The position numbers and the translations under genes are program-made. A stretch of DNA of 64,000 bases, taken from Platanthera guangdongensis (taxonomy: Eukaryota > Streptophyta > Magnoliopsida > Asparagales > Orchidaceae). The DNA is taken from positions 72,850,346 to 72,914,345 of the forward strand of contig CM077157.1 in the NCBI GenBank assembly GCA_039583875.1, in the 5' to 3' direction. The notes under the pieces are model-generated. The model saw only the letters and a program-made list of their open reading frames with translations. It did no database searches and had not been told where the DNA came from. Of the stretch, positions 12,354 through 22,831 are shown piece after piece. Within the stretch, counting starts at the first letter, position 1. Each line of letters opens with the position of its first letter.

Positions 12354-12847
12354 TTAGTGAGAACTAGAGAGAAAACTCAGTCAGAACTGGTGCACATGCA
12401 ATGACTAAATAACCTGACCATATTTAATTTTCAAAGATGTAATTGTTCACGCTTAGCCACTAAGGTTATAATTATATAAAATAGATTTTATTGCTGGAAA
12501 AAAAATGAGGATTATTAAAAAATTTTTATTTTTGAATTGTCCTGAAAATATAAAAATATAGGCCGCTATTTGCAGACCAACTATTAAATTTTAAAATAAC
12601 TTAATAAAAATAATGAATTAAGGAAATTTTTTTTTTTGGATTTCTTATTAAAAATAAGATAGAGAATTTCCAAACAATTGTTTTTTTGATTTTGAGAAAA
12701 ATTAAGAAAATTTTAGGCCGCTATTTGCAGACCAAAAACTTAAAAATAGTTTTTTTTTTATGAAATACCATGCAACGAGTGAGTGCGTGTTAAGGTGCCC
12801 AAAAAGAGGGGGGGGGGGTGCCAATTATGAAACAGACGTGAACCTCC
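12354..12847 (-). other. 5' leader of the CRM-like non-autonomous element
   Basis: AT-rich untranslated leader between primer site and gag. It contains two copies of AGGCCGCTATTTGCAGACCA (about 12560 and 12714). Its reverse complement, CTGCAAATAGCGG, also stands in the leader of the element at 43750-50891 (about 44949). Conservation of this motif in two otherwise different leaders suggests a shared packaging or dimerisation signal. Confidence 0.6.
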
Positions 12848-12858
12848 CTCTGATACCA
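12848..12858 (-). promoter_or_regulatory. Primer binding site, initiator-Met tRNA type
   Basis: The minus strand reads TGGTATCAGAG, complementary to the 3' end of initiator methionine tRNA, four bases inside the 5' LTR boundary at 12863. It fixes the element's orientation as minus. Confidence 0.88.
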
Positions 12859-12862
12859 AAGT

Positions 12863-14046
12863 TGATGTAGCACCGTCCGAAGAGCCTACACGGATGACGT
12901 AAGATTACATTCGCCATGCTCACACGCTCTCTTTTCCGCACAACAACGAAATGCAGCAGCACAATATTATTATTTTTATTTATCTTTCACGCTAACGTAT
13001 GGATAGCCAACCCGCTTGGAGATCAAACCACTGCTAAAGCCCGAGATCCGATCAAGCTAAATAAAGGACGAATGTTCGCGTCCGTTCGAGCGATGTTGTA
13101 CCAAAGAAAGATCTACCAAGAAAATCCCGATTCGCAAACGGTTGATCTTTCCCCAACAAGAAATAACGAGGATCGCCAATCCTCTCGATAGTATTCAAAA
13201 AGTCAAACGAAAACCACAGATCTATCAAAGAAAACTCCGCGAAATTTTATTCGTTTCAAAAAATCACGCTAAAATCGTCCATCACAAAAACGATCTAAGA
13301 AAAGAAAAACTCTTGAGAAGAAGTTTCGTTACCCCTCTCGGAAAAATATATCCGGGATGTTGGATCCACTAGAAATGATCGCTTTCCTTTGTACTCCATG
13401 GAAGGTGCTCCAATAGAATGAAGAAACTCGCTCGTCTTCTCCGCTTTGCGCCGTAGAAGATCACCCAAGCCTTTAGTTGTTTCAATCGGATCTTCTCCTC
13501 CAATGATGGCCGACTAGTAGAGAGGGGGTTGAGGGAAATCGTGGAGGTTGCGGGGTAACAAGAGAGAAGAAGAAGGTAGAATGAAGAGAGAAGGAGGGGG
13601 GCAAAAATTTGAGAGGGAAGATGCCTCTTTTGGCTAGGAAGAGAGAAGGAAAGAGAGGAGGGAATTCCAATTTTAGGAGTTCAAATTTCAAATTTTCATT
13701 CAATGAATGATTATCCCATATAATGGCCTATTTATAGGCTTACAAAATGAAACTGCTACATGCAGCCCAATAACAAAGATTAAATATTGTCCCAACAAAA
13801 GTGCAATTAAACAAAACATGCAAATATTTAATTAATACTTATAAGAGAATATTTATAAGTATTAATTAATTATTATGGCGCCGCGACCGGAGATTGTAGC
13901 GGCGATGACGTTTATCAAATTGGTTGTCACGGCGACACGCGTCTTTGATCGGAGAGGCACCATCATCCGTAAGTGTGCCAGTACCATCGACGTCATGTTG
14001 AGGGCCGTCACCTCCATCGTCATGTTGAGGGCCGTCGCCTCCATCA
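12863..14046 (-). repeat. LTR (5' LTR) of the CRM-like non-autonomous element
   Basis: It is 1184 bp, starts TGATGTAGCACC and ends CTCCATCA. It aligns along its whole length with 8298-9484 with only scattered substitutions and small gaps, suggesting a fairly recent insertion. Confidence 0.93.
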
Positions 14047-14051
14047 CAATG
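14047..14051. repeat. Target-site duplication CAATG, right copy
   Basis: Exact repeat of 8293-8297, directly after the LTR end CCATCA. Confidence 0.92.
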
Positions 14052-16313
14052 TCTTCATTTTTTTCACTTTCTAGATAACAGTTAGTAATGCAAATTTCTA
14101 AAGGATCTCTATAATAAAATTTGGAATTCATAAAAGTCATAAAACTATCAACACCATGAGAAAATAGCAATAATAATCATTTTCTAAGGATTGTTTCATT
14201 GTATTGCCTATTTGAAAAGTGACTTCATCTTCCCCTACTCACAAAACTAACTTACCATCAAAAACATCAATAAGAGCTCAAGATGTAGCTATGAATGGAC
14301 GACCTAGTATGAGTGGTACTTCGATATTTTCATCCATATCTAGAATAACAAAATCGGTAGAAAATATAAACTTATCTACCTTAACCAATATATCCTCCAC
14401 TATGCCTCTAGGGTACTTAACCGATCGATCTGCTAGTTGAATACTCATTCTGGTTGGGCTAAGTTCTCCTAGACCTAGTTTCAAATATAGTTTGTAAGGC
14501 ATTAAATTTATACTAGCTCCTAAATCCGCTAAAGTTTTATTTACTTGTAAATCTCCGATTAAACATGGAATTGAAAATGAACCGGGATCCTTAAGTTTTT
14601 GTGGTAATTTATTTTGCAAAATAGCAGAACATTCTTCACTAAGTGTTACTAAAGATAATTCCTCTATTTTCCTTTTATTTGAAATTAAATCCTTAAGAAA
14701 TTTAGCATACTTAGGCATTTGAATAATTTCAGAAAAAGGTAAATTGACATGTAATTGTTTAAACATAGATAAAAATTTACCATACTGCGCATCCATGCGC
14801 TCCTTGCTAAGCTTTGCTAGGTATGGTACTGCTGGTTGATACTCCATTGGTTGCACGTTCATCTCGCTTGGTCCTTCACCGCTAGACTCCACTTGGGGTG
14901 CTTCCTTCGTAATCCTTGGGTCTTGTAACGCCTTTCCGCTCCTCAATTGAATGGCTTTTGCTTGTTCTCCCGGGTTTGTCTCAGTATTACCCGGAAGTGT
15001 TCCTTGTTGCCTTTCAGATACCATCCTTGCGAGCTGTCCAATCTTGTTCTCCAAATTTCGAATCTAGCCCTCTTGATTCCGGAAGGCTACATCGGTAGTT
15101 TGCATGATCTTGGTAAGCACATCTTCCAATGTTGTCTTCCTTTGCTCTGGTTGTTGCAGTTGTGCAAATATAGGTTGCTTGCCTTGATTTCCTTGCCTTC
15201 CCCAAGAAAAATTGGGGTGGTTCCTCCATCCAGGATTGTATATAGAACTATATGGGTTGTTTGCTTGGTTGAAAGGAGGTCTAATATAGTTGCCCATATA
15301 GTCAACATGCTCTTGTACTTGAGGTTCACAACCAGGCATTCCATTACATGAAGGGTCCCATTGTTGAGGTGCCATGGAGGGTGATGCTAAGGAAAGGTTA
15401 TCCATCTGCTGGTGAATCTTATCCACTTGAATGGCTAAGGCGGTGATGACATCCACTTCATAAATTCCTGCAAGCTTATTAGGCTTTTGTCTCACGGTAG
15501 TCCATTGATAGTTGTTCATAGCCATGACTTCTATCAACTGCTGAGCCGCTTCAGGTGTCTTGTTGTTCAAGGTGCCTCCACTAGCCGCATCAGTCATCTG
15601 TTTAGTGGCCGGATTGAGACCATTGTAGAAGGTCTGAATCTGAATCCATGAAGGTAATGCGTGATGGGGACATCTCCTTAAAAGGTCCTTGAATCGTTCC
15701 CATGTATCGTACAATGATTCAGATTCTAATTGAATAAACGTATAGATGTCATTCCTTAGCTTTGTAGTCCCCGACAGAAAATACTTCATTAAAAACTTCT
15801 CAACCATCATATCCCAAGTAGTAATCGACCCTCTAGGTAGTGAGTTAAGCCACTGCTTCGCCTTATGCCTTTGTGAAAACGGGAATAATCTCAATCGAAT
15901 GGCATCATTGGAAATGCCATTGATCTTGAATGTGTCATATATCTCCAAGAATCCGGCCAAGTAGGTGTTAGGATCTTCATCTTGCATGCCATCATATTGG
16001 ACATACTGTTGAACCATCTGTATAACACTAGGCTTCAACTTGAAATTATTGGTGACTATTGGCGGTCTAACGATGCTTGACCCAGTTCCTTGGAGATTAG
16101 GTCTAGTAAAGTCAGACATAGTTTGCTCGTTCTGGTTTGCCATGGTATCCAAATTTTTGGATGATGCTCTCCTTGGTTCACTGTCTCCTCTTTTGATAGT
16201 CCGTTTGAAATGTCTGTGGTATTAATTCCCACGTCTCTTTGGTTAGTGTTATGAATAATTCGCTCTAGGTCAGGGTGAAATGATGCTAGCCCAGAATTTC
16301 TGCCCTTGGTCAT
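14052..16313 (-). pseudogene. Athila gag and protease, broken
   Basis: Gag begins at the ATG at 16313. A frameshift near 16150 moves it into the frame that runs from 16152. The N-terminal RPPIVTNNFKLKPSVIQMVQ, the DPNTYLAGFLEIYDTF block and RLFPFSQRHKAKQWLNSLP are Athila Gag. One in-frame TAG at 15064-15066 separates gag from the protease part in the same frame. The protease motif DLGASINLMPYKLY (about 14500), with the catalytic Asp, and the ILGRPF flap are intact. Further stops follow a TGA at 14278. The remainder toward 14052 is a degenerate link to RT, interrupted by the CRM-like insertion. Gag packages element RNA and the protease cuts the polyprotein. Confidence 0.88.
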
Positions 16314-16437
16314 AGACTAACAGACTACAAAATAGAGATTAAGCGATATAATTATTCCAAACTAATTTACAGTTATATATTACTAAACAAAAATTGGTGG
16401 ATTAATAAAGTTTAGGCTTTCAAAATATTGAAAATGG
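16314..16437 (-). other. Short Athila leader
   Basis: AT-rich untranslated leader between the primer site and the gag start. I see nothing else in it. Confidence 0.6.
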
Positions 16438-16455
16438 TCCCCAGCAACGATGCCA
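16438..16455 (-). promoter_or_regulatory. Athila primer binding site, Asp-tRNA type
   Basis: The minus strand reads TGGCATCGTTGCTGGGGA, close to the TGGCGCCGTTGCCGGGGA site, complementary to aspartate tRNA, that is typical of Athila. It lies six bases from the LTR. Confidence 0.82.
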
Positions 16456-16461
16456 AAAACT

Positions 16462-18087
16462 TGATGATTTCTTTTGCTAACAAGTAATAACTTGATGCTG
16501 ATTCATTCTACACTATAGTATAAACTATGTAGATGGGCATAAGCTAGGCTGATTTAACCTTCAGGCAAGTGCACCTATCTATCATAGTATAGGAGAAATC
16601 TACATCTCGTGTTGTATTCCACAGGATCCTTTCAAGTACTCATACTCACCCTCACTCTATTATCATACCTATAATTAAAACTGATTTTTAACCTAAATTA
16701 AACTAACTATGACTACTTGGATAAATAAATATTGGGGGATTAAAGGTGATAAAAAGCCGAAAGTCTAAGAGAATTCACATGAAAATACAAATTCACTGAC
16801 TCAATTCTATGTAATCATGAAATAACAAGACTATCAAATTCGTGTATTGTAAGGGTTAAACAATTATCAAATTCTCTCTCGAGCAATTCAAAATCTAAAC
16901 ATAAGTTAGTAAATTTTCTCTTGAACAATTTACAACACTTAAATTTGCATTAAATGAAGCACACTATCTACTACATAAATTCATGAAATCATATCTCTAA
17001 AATACCATGAATCCATTTATTCATATTCCAATTATCCAAACAACATATCTCTCGATCATGGAATTTGAATTACAAAGAGAGATAATACCTAAATATGAAC
17101 ATACTAAGATCAACACAACTTTCCAATTTCTCAATCTAAAAAGTTGAAAATTATGTAAAGCAAATAAGCAATTCATAACTAGGATAAAACTCTTTGTTTG
17201 AAGATCTAAATACGAATAAAATAACACAAATTTGATGAAAACAATACGATACATGATTACCAAATTGTTCAAATTAAAGGTTCATGCAAAATAAAAGATA
17301 AATAAAGTTGAATCACCAAGAGAAATGAAAGATTAAGAGGGATACATGAAAGATTAAATGCATACAAAAATATCCTTCAAATCCTCCTTCTCTTGGATGC
17401 TCCACCTTCGTGCTCCAGAAGTTCTCCCAATGAAAAATGATCCAAAAGTCCTCTCTAATTTTTCTACAGGTTTTTTATAGTCTCCTAGCAAACAGGGTCG
17501 GACACAGGTTCCAACATGGCCGTGTCACAAGCCGTGTTGATGGTTCCAGGGCAGTTCCACACGAGCAGGCGTGTATGGTAATGGGCCGTGTCAGATGACA
17601 CGAGTATGGACACGACCGTGTTGTTCTTCGTGTTCTTCGCACATGGGTTGGTTGGCAGCCGAGGTTGTATTTATGCCGAAAAGGACACGGGTAGGCACAT
17701 GGGCGTGTGCCTACCAGTGTGTTGCTCTATCTTGTTCCTTCCATTTCTTCTGTTCCACCCGGTTAGGACACGGGTAGGCAACACGGGCGTGTGCCAACCC
17801 ATGTGCGCACATTCTTGTCCTGTCATCAGCCATGTCGAATCCGTGAACTCCTCTATTTGCTCCAAGACTTCTAGCTCCACTGGTTACCAACACCTGCATT
17901 AGAAAAATAACAGAATAAATAGACAGCTTAATATATGAAATACTAGAAACTTCTAATCTGTGCTCTTCTACTCATGATAAAGCAAATTCATAACTATTCT
18001 CGCGAAATTATTGCATAAGGAGGTAGAAAATAGTGGACATGATTACAATTATGATAGTAAAAAGCCTATCAAAATTGTACTCATCAA
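16462..18087 (-). repeat. Athila LTR (5' LTR)
   Basis: It is 1626 bp, with ends TGATGA and TCATCA, an inverted pair. The left end lies next to the primer site and the right end abuts Tat gag sequence. The stretch 17500-17850 is rich in the words GACACGG, CCGTGTC and GGGCGTGTGCC, giving many small hairpins. There is no second LTR in the window to compare with. Confidence 0.8.
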
Positions 18088-18122
18088 GGTTCCCCTCCTG
18101 GGGAGAGGAGGCGACAAGGAAG

Positions 18123-19665
18123 ATGGCGGAGGACTTCAAGCAAGAGGTCTTGCAGACCATCAGCTTGGACTTCTCGGCAAGGAGCGAGTGGGCAACACCT
18201 CAGGTCCCGGTAGAGGCGGTCCCGCTCTTGGGCGAGAACGCTCCTGGGCAGCGCCCCGAGAAGGAGGTCCCAGCGGGGGATGGCGAGAGGGACGTGGCCG
18301 CACGAGAGCTCTTCCCAGGCCAGCGTCCCAGGAAGGTGGTTCCGGCAGAGGTTGGTGAGAGTGAGGTGCCTGTGCGAGAGCTCTTCCCTGGGTATGGTCT
18401 CGCGGATCAGGCCAGCCAGCCGAGGCCGCAAGACATGCCCTCTCGGCAGGAAGGCGGCGAGAGCCCTTTCAGTGAGCTCATCATCTCGGCCCCAGTGTTG
18501 GAGGGGTTCCGGGAGCCCGACATGTCCTACTACTCAGGGAAATATGACCCTATGCAGCACATGCAATGGTTTGAGGATGTTGTTTCAATAAGGCAAATGA
18601 CAGATGCCTTTAAGTGCCAGTTGTTTGCCATCACGTTGAAGGAGAAGGCAAGGGACTGGTTCCACCAGTTGCCAACGAGTTCGATCTACAGTTTTGAGGA
18701 TCTTCGTCGAGGGTTCCTGTTGAGGTTCTCGACATCAAAGAAGCATAAGAAGGAGGCGGAGTGCCTGTTTGTGGTAAGGCATAAGCAAGATGAGACGTTA
18801 GGCCATTATGTTGACCGGTTTCAGGAAGAGATGCTCCTGGTCCAGGAGGTCCCAGGGTATGCACTGATGCTCGCTTTTACCCTGGGGCTGAGGCCCAGAT
18901 TCTTTAGTATGGAGCTGAAGAGAGTGCCCACTCTCTTTTGAGGTGCTCATGGAGAGGGCGACTAAGGAGATTGACTTCGAAAGGGCCAATCTGGCTTTTG
19001 CCAGGAAGCTGGCCAGGTTGGCGAAGGATGACATGAAGGAGCCAGGAGTAGGAAGGCAGAAGGAGCAGAGAGAAGAGAGAAGGAGGGAGGAGCCCCAAGG
19101 AAAGGGGCAGCAGGGATCGCATCAAGGATGGTGGCCCGAGAGCCAAATAACCGGTTAGGTTGGAGGCCTCAGGAGGGTCGCCCCCAGGGGCAAGGAGGAG
19201 GCTTTCAGGGAAGAGAACACTTCCGCGAGCCGATGAGGTTTGATCAGTCGGCGTGGAGGCAGGGGCTGAGGGGTCACTTCCCGCAGCAACAGGAGGTGAT
19301 GGAGGTCGGCCAAGGTAGAGGAGGAAGGAGAGGAGCTCGGGGAGGAGCCAGAAGAAGAGGAGGTGGAGAAGGAAGAGCGGGCCGGGTGGCGTTGCTTTTC
19401 TGTGACTTCCACCAGGAGGATGGTCACGCGATGGCCACATGCCCAAAGTTCTTGGAGATGAGAGAAGCCAGGGGGCTGGGGAGGCAGGATCCGCCGATAA
19501 GGATCATGGAGGTGCAGCGGGGGGAGGCGAAAGATAGGTGTGAGGACCGGGCAGACATAGGAACCCCGGGAGGGATCGGGGTGATCCACGGAGGAGTTGG
19601 GATTGAGGCAACTCGTAAGGGGAGCCACCAGACCATGTTCCGAAGGGGGGTAGCCTCGACCTCCC
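18123..19665 (+). pseudogene. Tat Gag, frameshifted
   Basis: The first frame runs from an ATG at 18123 (the true start may be lost with the 5' end). Residues 40-110 are a repetitive Gly/Pro/Arg-rich linker with two copies of an ARELFPGQRP-like unit. The Gag core follows at MSYYSGKYDPMQHMQWFEDV, FAITLKEKARDWFHQLP and FLLRFSTSKKHKKEA. A frameshift near 18935 ends this frame. The next frames contain the basic Arg-rich region and a zinc-binding motif CDFHQEDGHAMATC (about 19400), of the Cys-His-His-Cys kind usual for Tat. Gag would form the particle. Confidence 0.85.
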
Positions 19666-19932
19666 AGGATCCCCCTTCGGAAGAAAAAATTACCTTTTCA
19701 TCAGCAGATATGCCAGATTATGAGGACTCATTCTGTGATGCCTTGGTGATCCAAACAACAGTAGAGAACTTTACGGTCTCCAAGATCCTGGTGCACCACG
19801 GGAGCTCCGTGAATGTGATTTTCAATATGGCCTTCAATGAGATAAAGGTCAAGGCCAAGAGGGTCTTAGCTTTGGACGGACCGTTGTTTGGATTTTCAGG
19901 AGAAAGGAAGGAGGTAGAAGGCAGGGTAGGGC
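19666..19932 (+). pseudogene. Tat protease, N-terminal part, active site altered
   Basis: The aspartic protease begins around SADMPDYEDSFCDALVI and reaches the active-site region at about 19790, where ILVHHGSSVNVIF stands. The family has Asp in the position now held by His, so the enzyme is inactive. The frame is cut at 19932 by Sirevirus A and resumes at 39817. Confidence 0.85.
19928..19932. repeat. Target-site duplication AGGGC, left copy
   Basis: AGGGC precedes the Sirevirus LTR at 19933 and recurs at 39817-39821 after the other LTR. Confidence 0.92.
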
Positions 19933-20080
19933 TGTTGGAGCATGCATTCCACGCTTTCTAGTTTGCCAATAACAAATCTTGTTTGTATTTTGATATTTGG
20001 ATGTTATTGGTGTGCAGGTAACATAGGTTAATATCTCATATCTTTTTGATGATGAATCAGATCAGAATTGAGCTCGGGAT

Positions 20081-20437
20081 ATATCGCCAGACGATAGTAG
20101 GTATCGCCAACAGGCGATAGCGCCACTCGACACTCGACACTCGACGCAATTCCGCTCGACGCTCGACGAAATCATGGCTTGGAGATATCACCAGGCGATA
20201 GTGGGTATCGCCACAAACGATAGTGCCACTCGATGCATTTCCGCTCGACGCTCGACGAAATCGTGGCCACCATTATTTCGCTATCGCTAGATGGCGATAT
20301 CCGATATCGCGCAATGATAGTGCACGATTCAGCGCTCAACATTTGTGCGATGCGACAATGAGGAGTTTGTGGGACACGTGGCAGCGGTTACCGCTATCGC
20401 CAGATGACGATACCCAGTATCACCCGACGATAGCGCC
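20081..20437 (+). repeat. Array of four double-hairpin modules, Sirevirus A 5' LTR
   Basis: Each module of about 44 bp has the plan CTATCGCC, short loop, GGCGATA, spacer with GGTATCGCC, short loop, GGCGATAG. Sequence between modules contains ACTCGACACTCGAC microrepeats. Arms are imperfect but compensate in part. The right LTR has the same array at 38727-39090. Confidence 0.85.
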
Positions 20438-20440
20438 AGA

Positions 20441-20449
20441 ATATAAAAG
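20441..20449 (+). promoter_or_regulatory. Likely TATA box of the Sirevirus A LTR
   Basis: ATATAAAAG lies immediately after the fourth hairpin module and is conserved in the other LTR at 39094-39102. Transcription would start about 30 bases downstream. Confidence 0.65.
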
Positions 20450-21164
20450 TCTCTCATTTTCTGAGAAAGTTACGAATTTCATTACCTATAGTGCACTTAC
20501 GTTGATAGATGTTTCAGAGAGCTCCAGAACTCAGAGATACTCCATACTCCTTAGAAGGCCAAATAGCGCGGAAGATTGACGGCACGTGCGAAGCATTCAA
20601 AGCATCTTTTGCAAGGATTCATTGGCATCTTCAGCGCTTTGTTTGAAGGGAGTGTCTAGCCTAAATTGCTCAATTTGTTTTTGTTATTTTTCATTTATTT
20701 TCTCATTGTAATCGGAAGGGAAATCGCCGCCTTGTGCATGACGTCTAGGTCCTTGTGTGGCTTAGGGGAAAATCGCCGCCTTGTGAGTGGCATCCAAGTC
20801 CTTGTATGGCTTAAGGAGAAATCATTGCCTTGTGTGCAGTGTCTAGATCGGGGTTAGATCTAGGGGAGGCTAGTAGCAAGATCGAGGGAGAGATACGCTT
20901 TAGCCTGCCGGTTCTTGGTAGAAGAACCAGCGAATACACTAGAAAATTATTTATTTCATGAGCCTTTGTCTCTAGCTCTATAGAGACACTTTGTGTGCAA
21001 TTTAACTCTTTTGAAATATATCATTATTGTTTCTAGCTAGTATTCGTTTGCACTCTTCTATTACTTTGTTGTTATTCATCTTGTAAAGGTTGCTTAGATT
21101 GTTTAAGAAAATTAAAAAGAACCCTTATTCACCCCCCTCTAAGGGCGTCGTATGATCCAACACT

Positions 21165-21177
21165 TGGTATCAGAGCC
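21165..21177 (+). promoter_or_regulatory. Sirevirus A primer binding site, initiator-Met tRNA
   Basis: TGGTATCAGAGCC lies two bases after the LTR end at 21162 and is complementary to the 3' end of initiator methionine tRNA. Confidence 0.93.
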
Positions 21178-21211
21178 AGGGTACTACAAAAACGATTTCA
21201 CCACCAGGAGT

Positions 21212-22831
21212 AATGGCGCAAAACACCCACGCATTTTCTGAGGGGTAAAGGATTAGTAGACCTCCCTTATTCACGGGCACTGACTACAACTATTGGAAAG
21301 CTCGAATGTGATGTTTTCTAATAGCACTAGATATTGATGTTTGGGGCATGGTAGAAACATGCTACACTGCCCCTATTACTGTTGTAGGAAGTGTCTCTAT
21401 GGAGAAACCCAAAGACAAATGGGATGAAGCTGATAAGCTTCGTTGTAAAAATAACGCTAAGGCAATGAGCGCTTTATTTTGTGCATTATATAGGACTGAA
21501 TTTTACCGTGTTTGTGCATGTGATACTGCATATGATATTTGGAATCTTCTTGAAGTTACTCATGAAGGTACATAGCAGGTAAAGGACTCGAAGATTTTCC
21601 AGCTAGAATCAGAGTTTGAGAAGTTCAAGATGGAGGTTGATGAAGATATAGACTCCATGTACCCGAGGTTTAGCAAGATAGTAAATGACTCGAGGATTCT
21701 AGGGAAGAATTTCTCAAATGGAGATTTGGTGAGGAAAATACTTAGATCGCTTCCCCCGAAGTTTAATCCTAAAGTGACTGCTATCTCGAAGTCACATGAT
21801 CTAAAGTCTCTCCAAATTGAGAATTTCATAGGAAACTTGAAAACTCATGAAGTAGAGTTGAGGATTCAACAACAAGAATATAGCTTGGAGCCAAGAAAGA
21901 AAGCTTTGGCGTTGAAGTCCAAGGAGGAGAAGGAAAGCGAGTCTGATGAAAGTGATGATGAAGATGAAGAGAGTTTGTTTGTGAAGAAATTCAGGAGATT
22001 TATGAGAAATCCTGAAAGAAGAAATTCTTTCAAGAGATTTTTCAAGAAGAAAGAATATGTGAATAGGAAAGGAAAATCCCAAGCTGAAGAAGAGGAAGAT
22101 GAAGATAGACCACCACCTGAATGCTATCACTGCAGAAAGATTGGTCACATAAATAGCAAGTGCCCAAAGTATCTGAAAGAGCTGAAGGAGAAGAGGCACA
22201 GAAAGAAAGATAGGAAGAAGGTTCTAAAGGCTGAAACATGGGATGAAGCTACTTCTGAGGAGTCGAGTAGTTCAGGGTCAGAAACTGAAGAGGAGGCCAA
22301 CATGTGCTTGATGGGAAAGAGCGCTTTATCTTATGATGAAGGAAGCAGTGCCCAGAGCGACACTGAGGTAACTCCTGAAACTTATGATGATTTATTTTCA
22401 GAATTTTGGAGTACTTGTGAGTATTTAGATAAAACATTGCATGAAATTAAGTTGATCAAATCTGAAAATAAAGTTTTAAATAAAGAAAATAAAAAACTAA
22501 AAAAATGAAGTAAAAATTCTTGGAAAAGAGAAAGCGTCTTGTCAAGAGGATTGTCCATCTTTGACAAAGATAGTGGAACTTGAGAAAGATCTCTCTAAGA
22601 CTCAGACTCGGGTTGAAACTCTTATAAAAGAGAAAGATGCCTTAGAGAGATCTCTAAAATTCTCTCAATCTCAAGTGGAAGGCAGCAAGATGTCCTTCGC
22701 TAATCGTTGCGGCACCATAGTTGCCGAAAATAATGTACTAAGGGGACAAGTCCGAAATTTAGAAATGGCCACTAACAAATTTGGAGTTGGCCAAAAATCT
22801 CTAAATATGATTTTGGGTAACCAGTACTATG
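21212..22831 (+). pseudogene. Sirevirus A Gag, first part, broken
   Basis: It starts at ATG 21212 but meets a stop after about ten codons (TAA near 21244) and more at about 21308, 21573 and 22506. The Gag core reads FTGTDYNYWKARM, KAMSALFCALYRTEFYRVC and AYDIWNLLEVTHEGT, the copia UBN2-type Gag. The next part has Asp/Glu/Ser-rich stretches, a zinc knuckle CYHCRKIGHINSKC (22122-22163) and a Lys-rich coiled-coil tail. The gene is cut at 22831 by the Tekay insertion and resumes at 31938. Confidence 0.88.
22827..22831. repeat. Target-site duplication CTATG, left copy
   Basis: CTATG precedes the Tekay LTR at 22832 and recurs at 31933-31937. Confidence 0.92.

Larger units (their letters stand above)
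8298..14046 (-). mobile_element. CRM-like chromovirus, probably non-autonomous
   Basis: A complete 5.75 kb element lies inside the Athila between two CAATG duplications, with LTRs at 8298-9484 and 12863-14046. Read on the minus strand it has a Met-tRNA primer site, a gag-like ORF, a coding segment of unknown nature, the end of an integrase, a chromodomain-like tail and a purine tract. Protease, RT and RNase H and the first two integrase acidic residues are absent. The pol frame runs through the purine tract into the 3' LTR, as known for the CRM clade. Gag and integrase parts resemble the fuller element at 43750-50891. Confidence 0.85.
5582..18087 (-). mobile_element. Athila-type Ty3-gypsy element, 3' end missing
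   Basis: Read on the minus strand the order is LTR (18087-16462), primer binding site, gag, protease, an insertion (14046-8298), reverse transcriptase, RNase H and integrase, which is cut at 5582 by the Tekay LTR. The RT block with VPKKGGLTVV, NELIPTQTVTGWR and FPLPFIDQILERL, the DLGASINLMP protease and the Asp-tRNA-type primer site are hallmarks of Athila. It appears to have inserted into the Tat element right of 18087, but its 3' LTR and left duplication are not in the window. Confidence 0.88.
19933..21162 (+). repeat. Sirevirus A 5' LTR with palindromic U3 modules
   Basis: 1230 bp, from TGTTGGAGCATG to ATGATCCAACA. Four double-hairpin modules built from CTATCGCC and GGCGATAG lie at 20081-20124, 20184-20227, 20278-20323 and 20391-20437. 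They are separated by CTCGAC repeats and end a few bases before the TATA box at 20441. Upstream of the LTR end stands the CACCCCCCTCTAAGGG motif common near copia LTR ends. Confidence 0.93.

Noticed and set aside
12873..13372. Open frames inside the CRM-like LTR, resembling a small gene
   Set aside because: The same sequence in the other LTR copy (8310-8810) has different frame lengths, so there is no conserved protein.
18084..19628. Long Pro/Leu-rich minus-strand frames opposite Tat gag
   Set aside because: Shadows of the GC-rich gag. The sense frame has clear Gag motifs.
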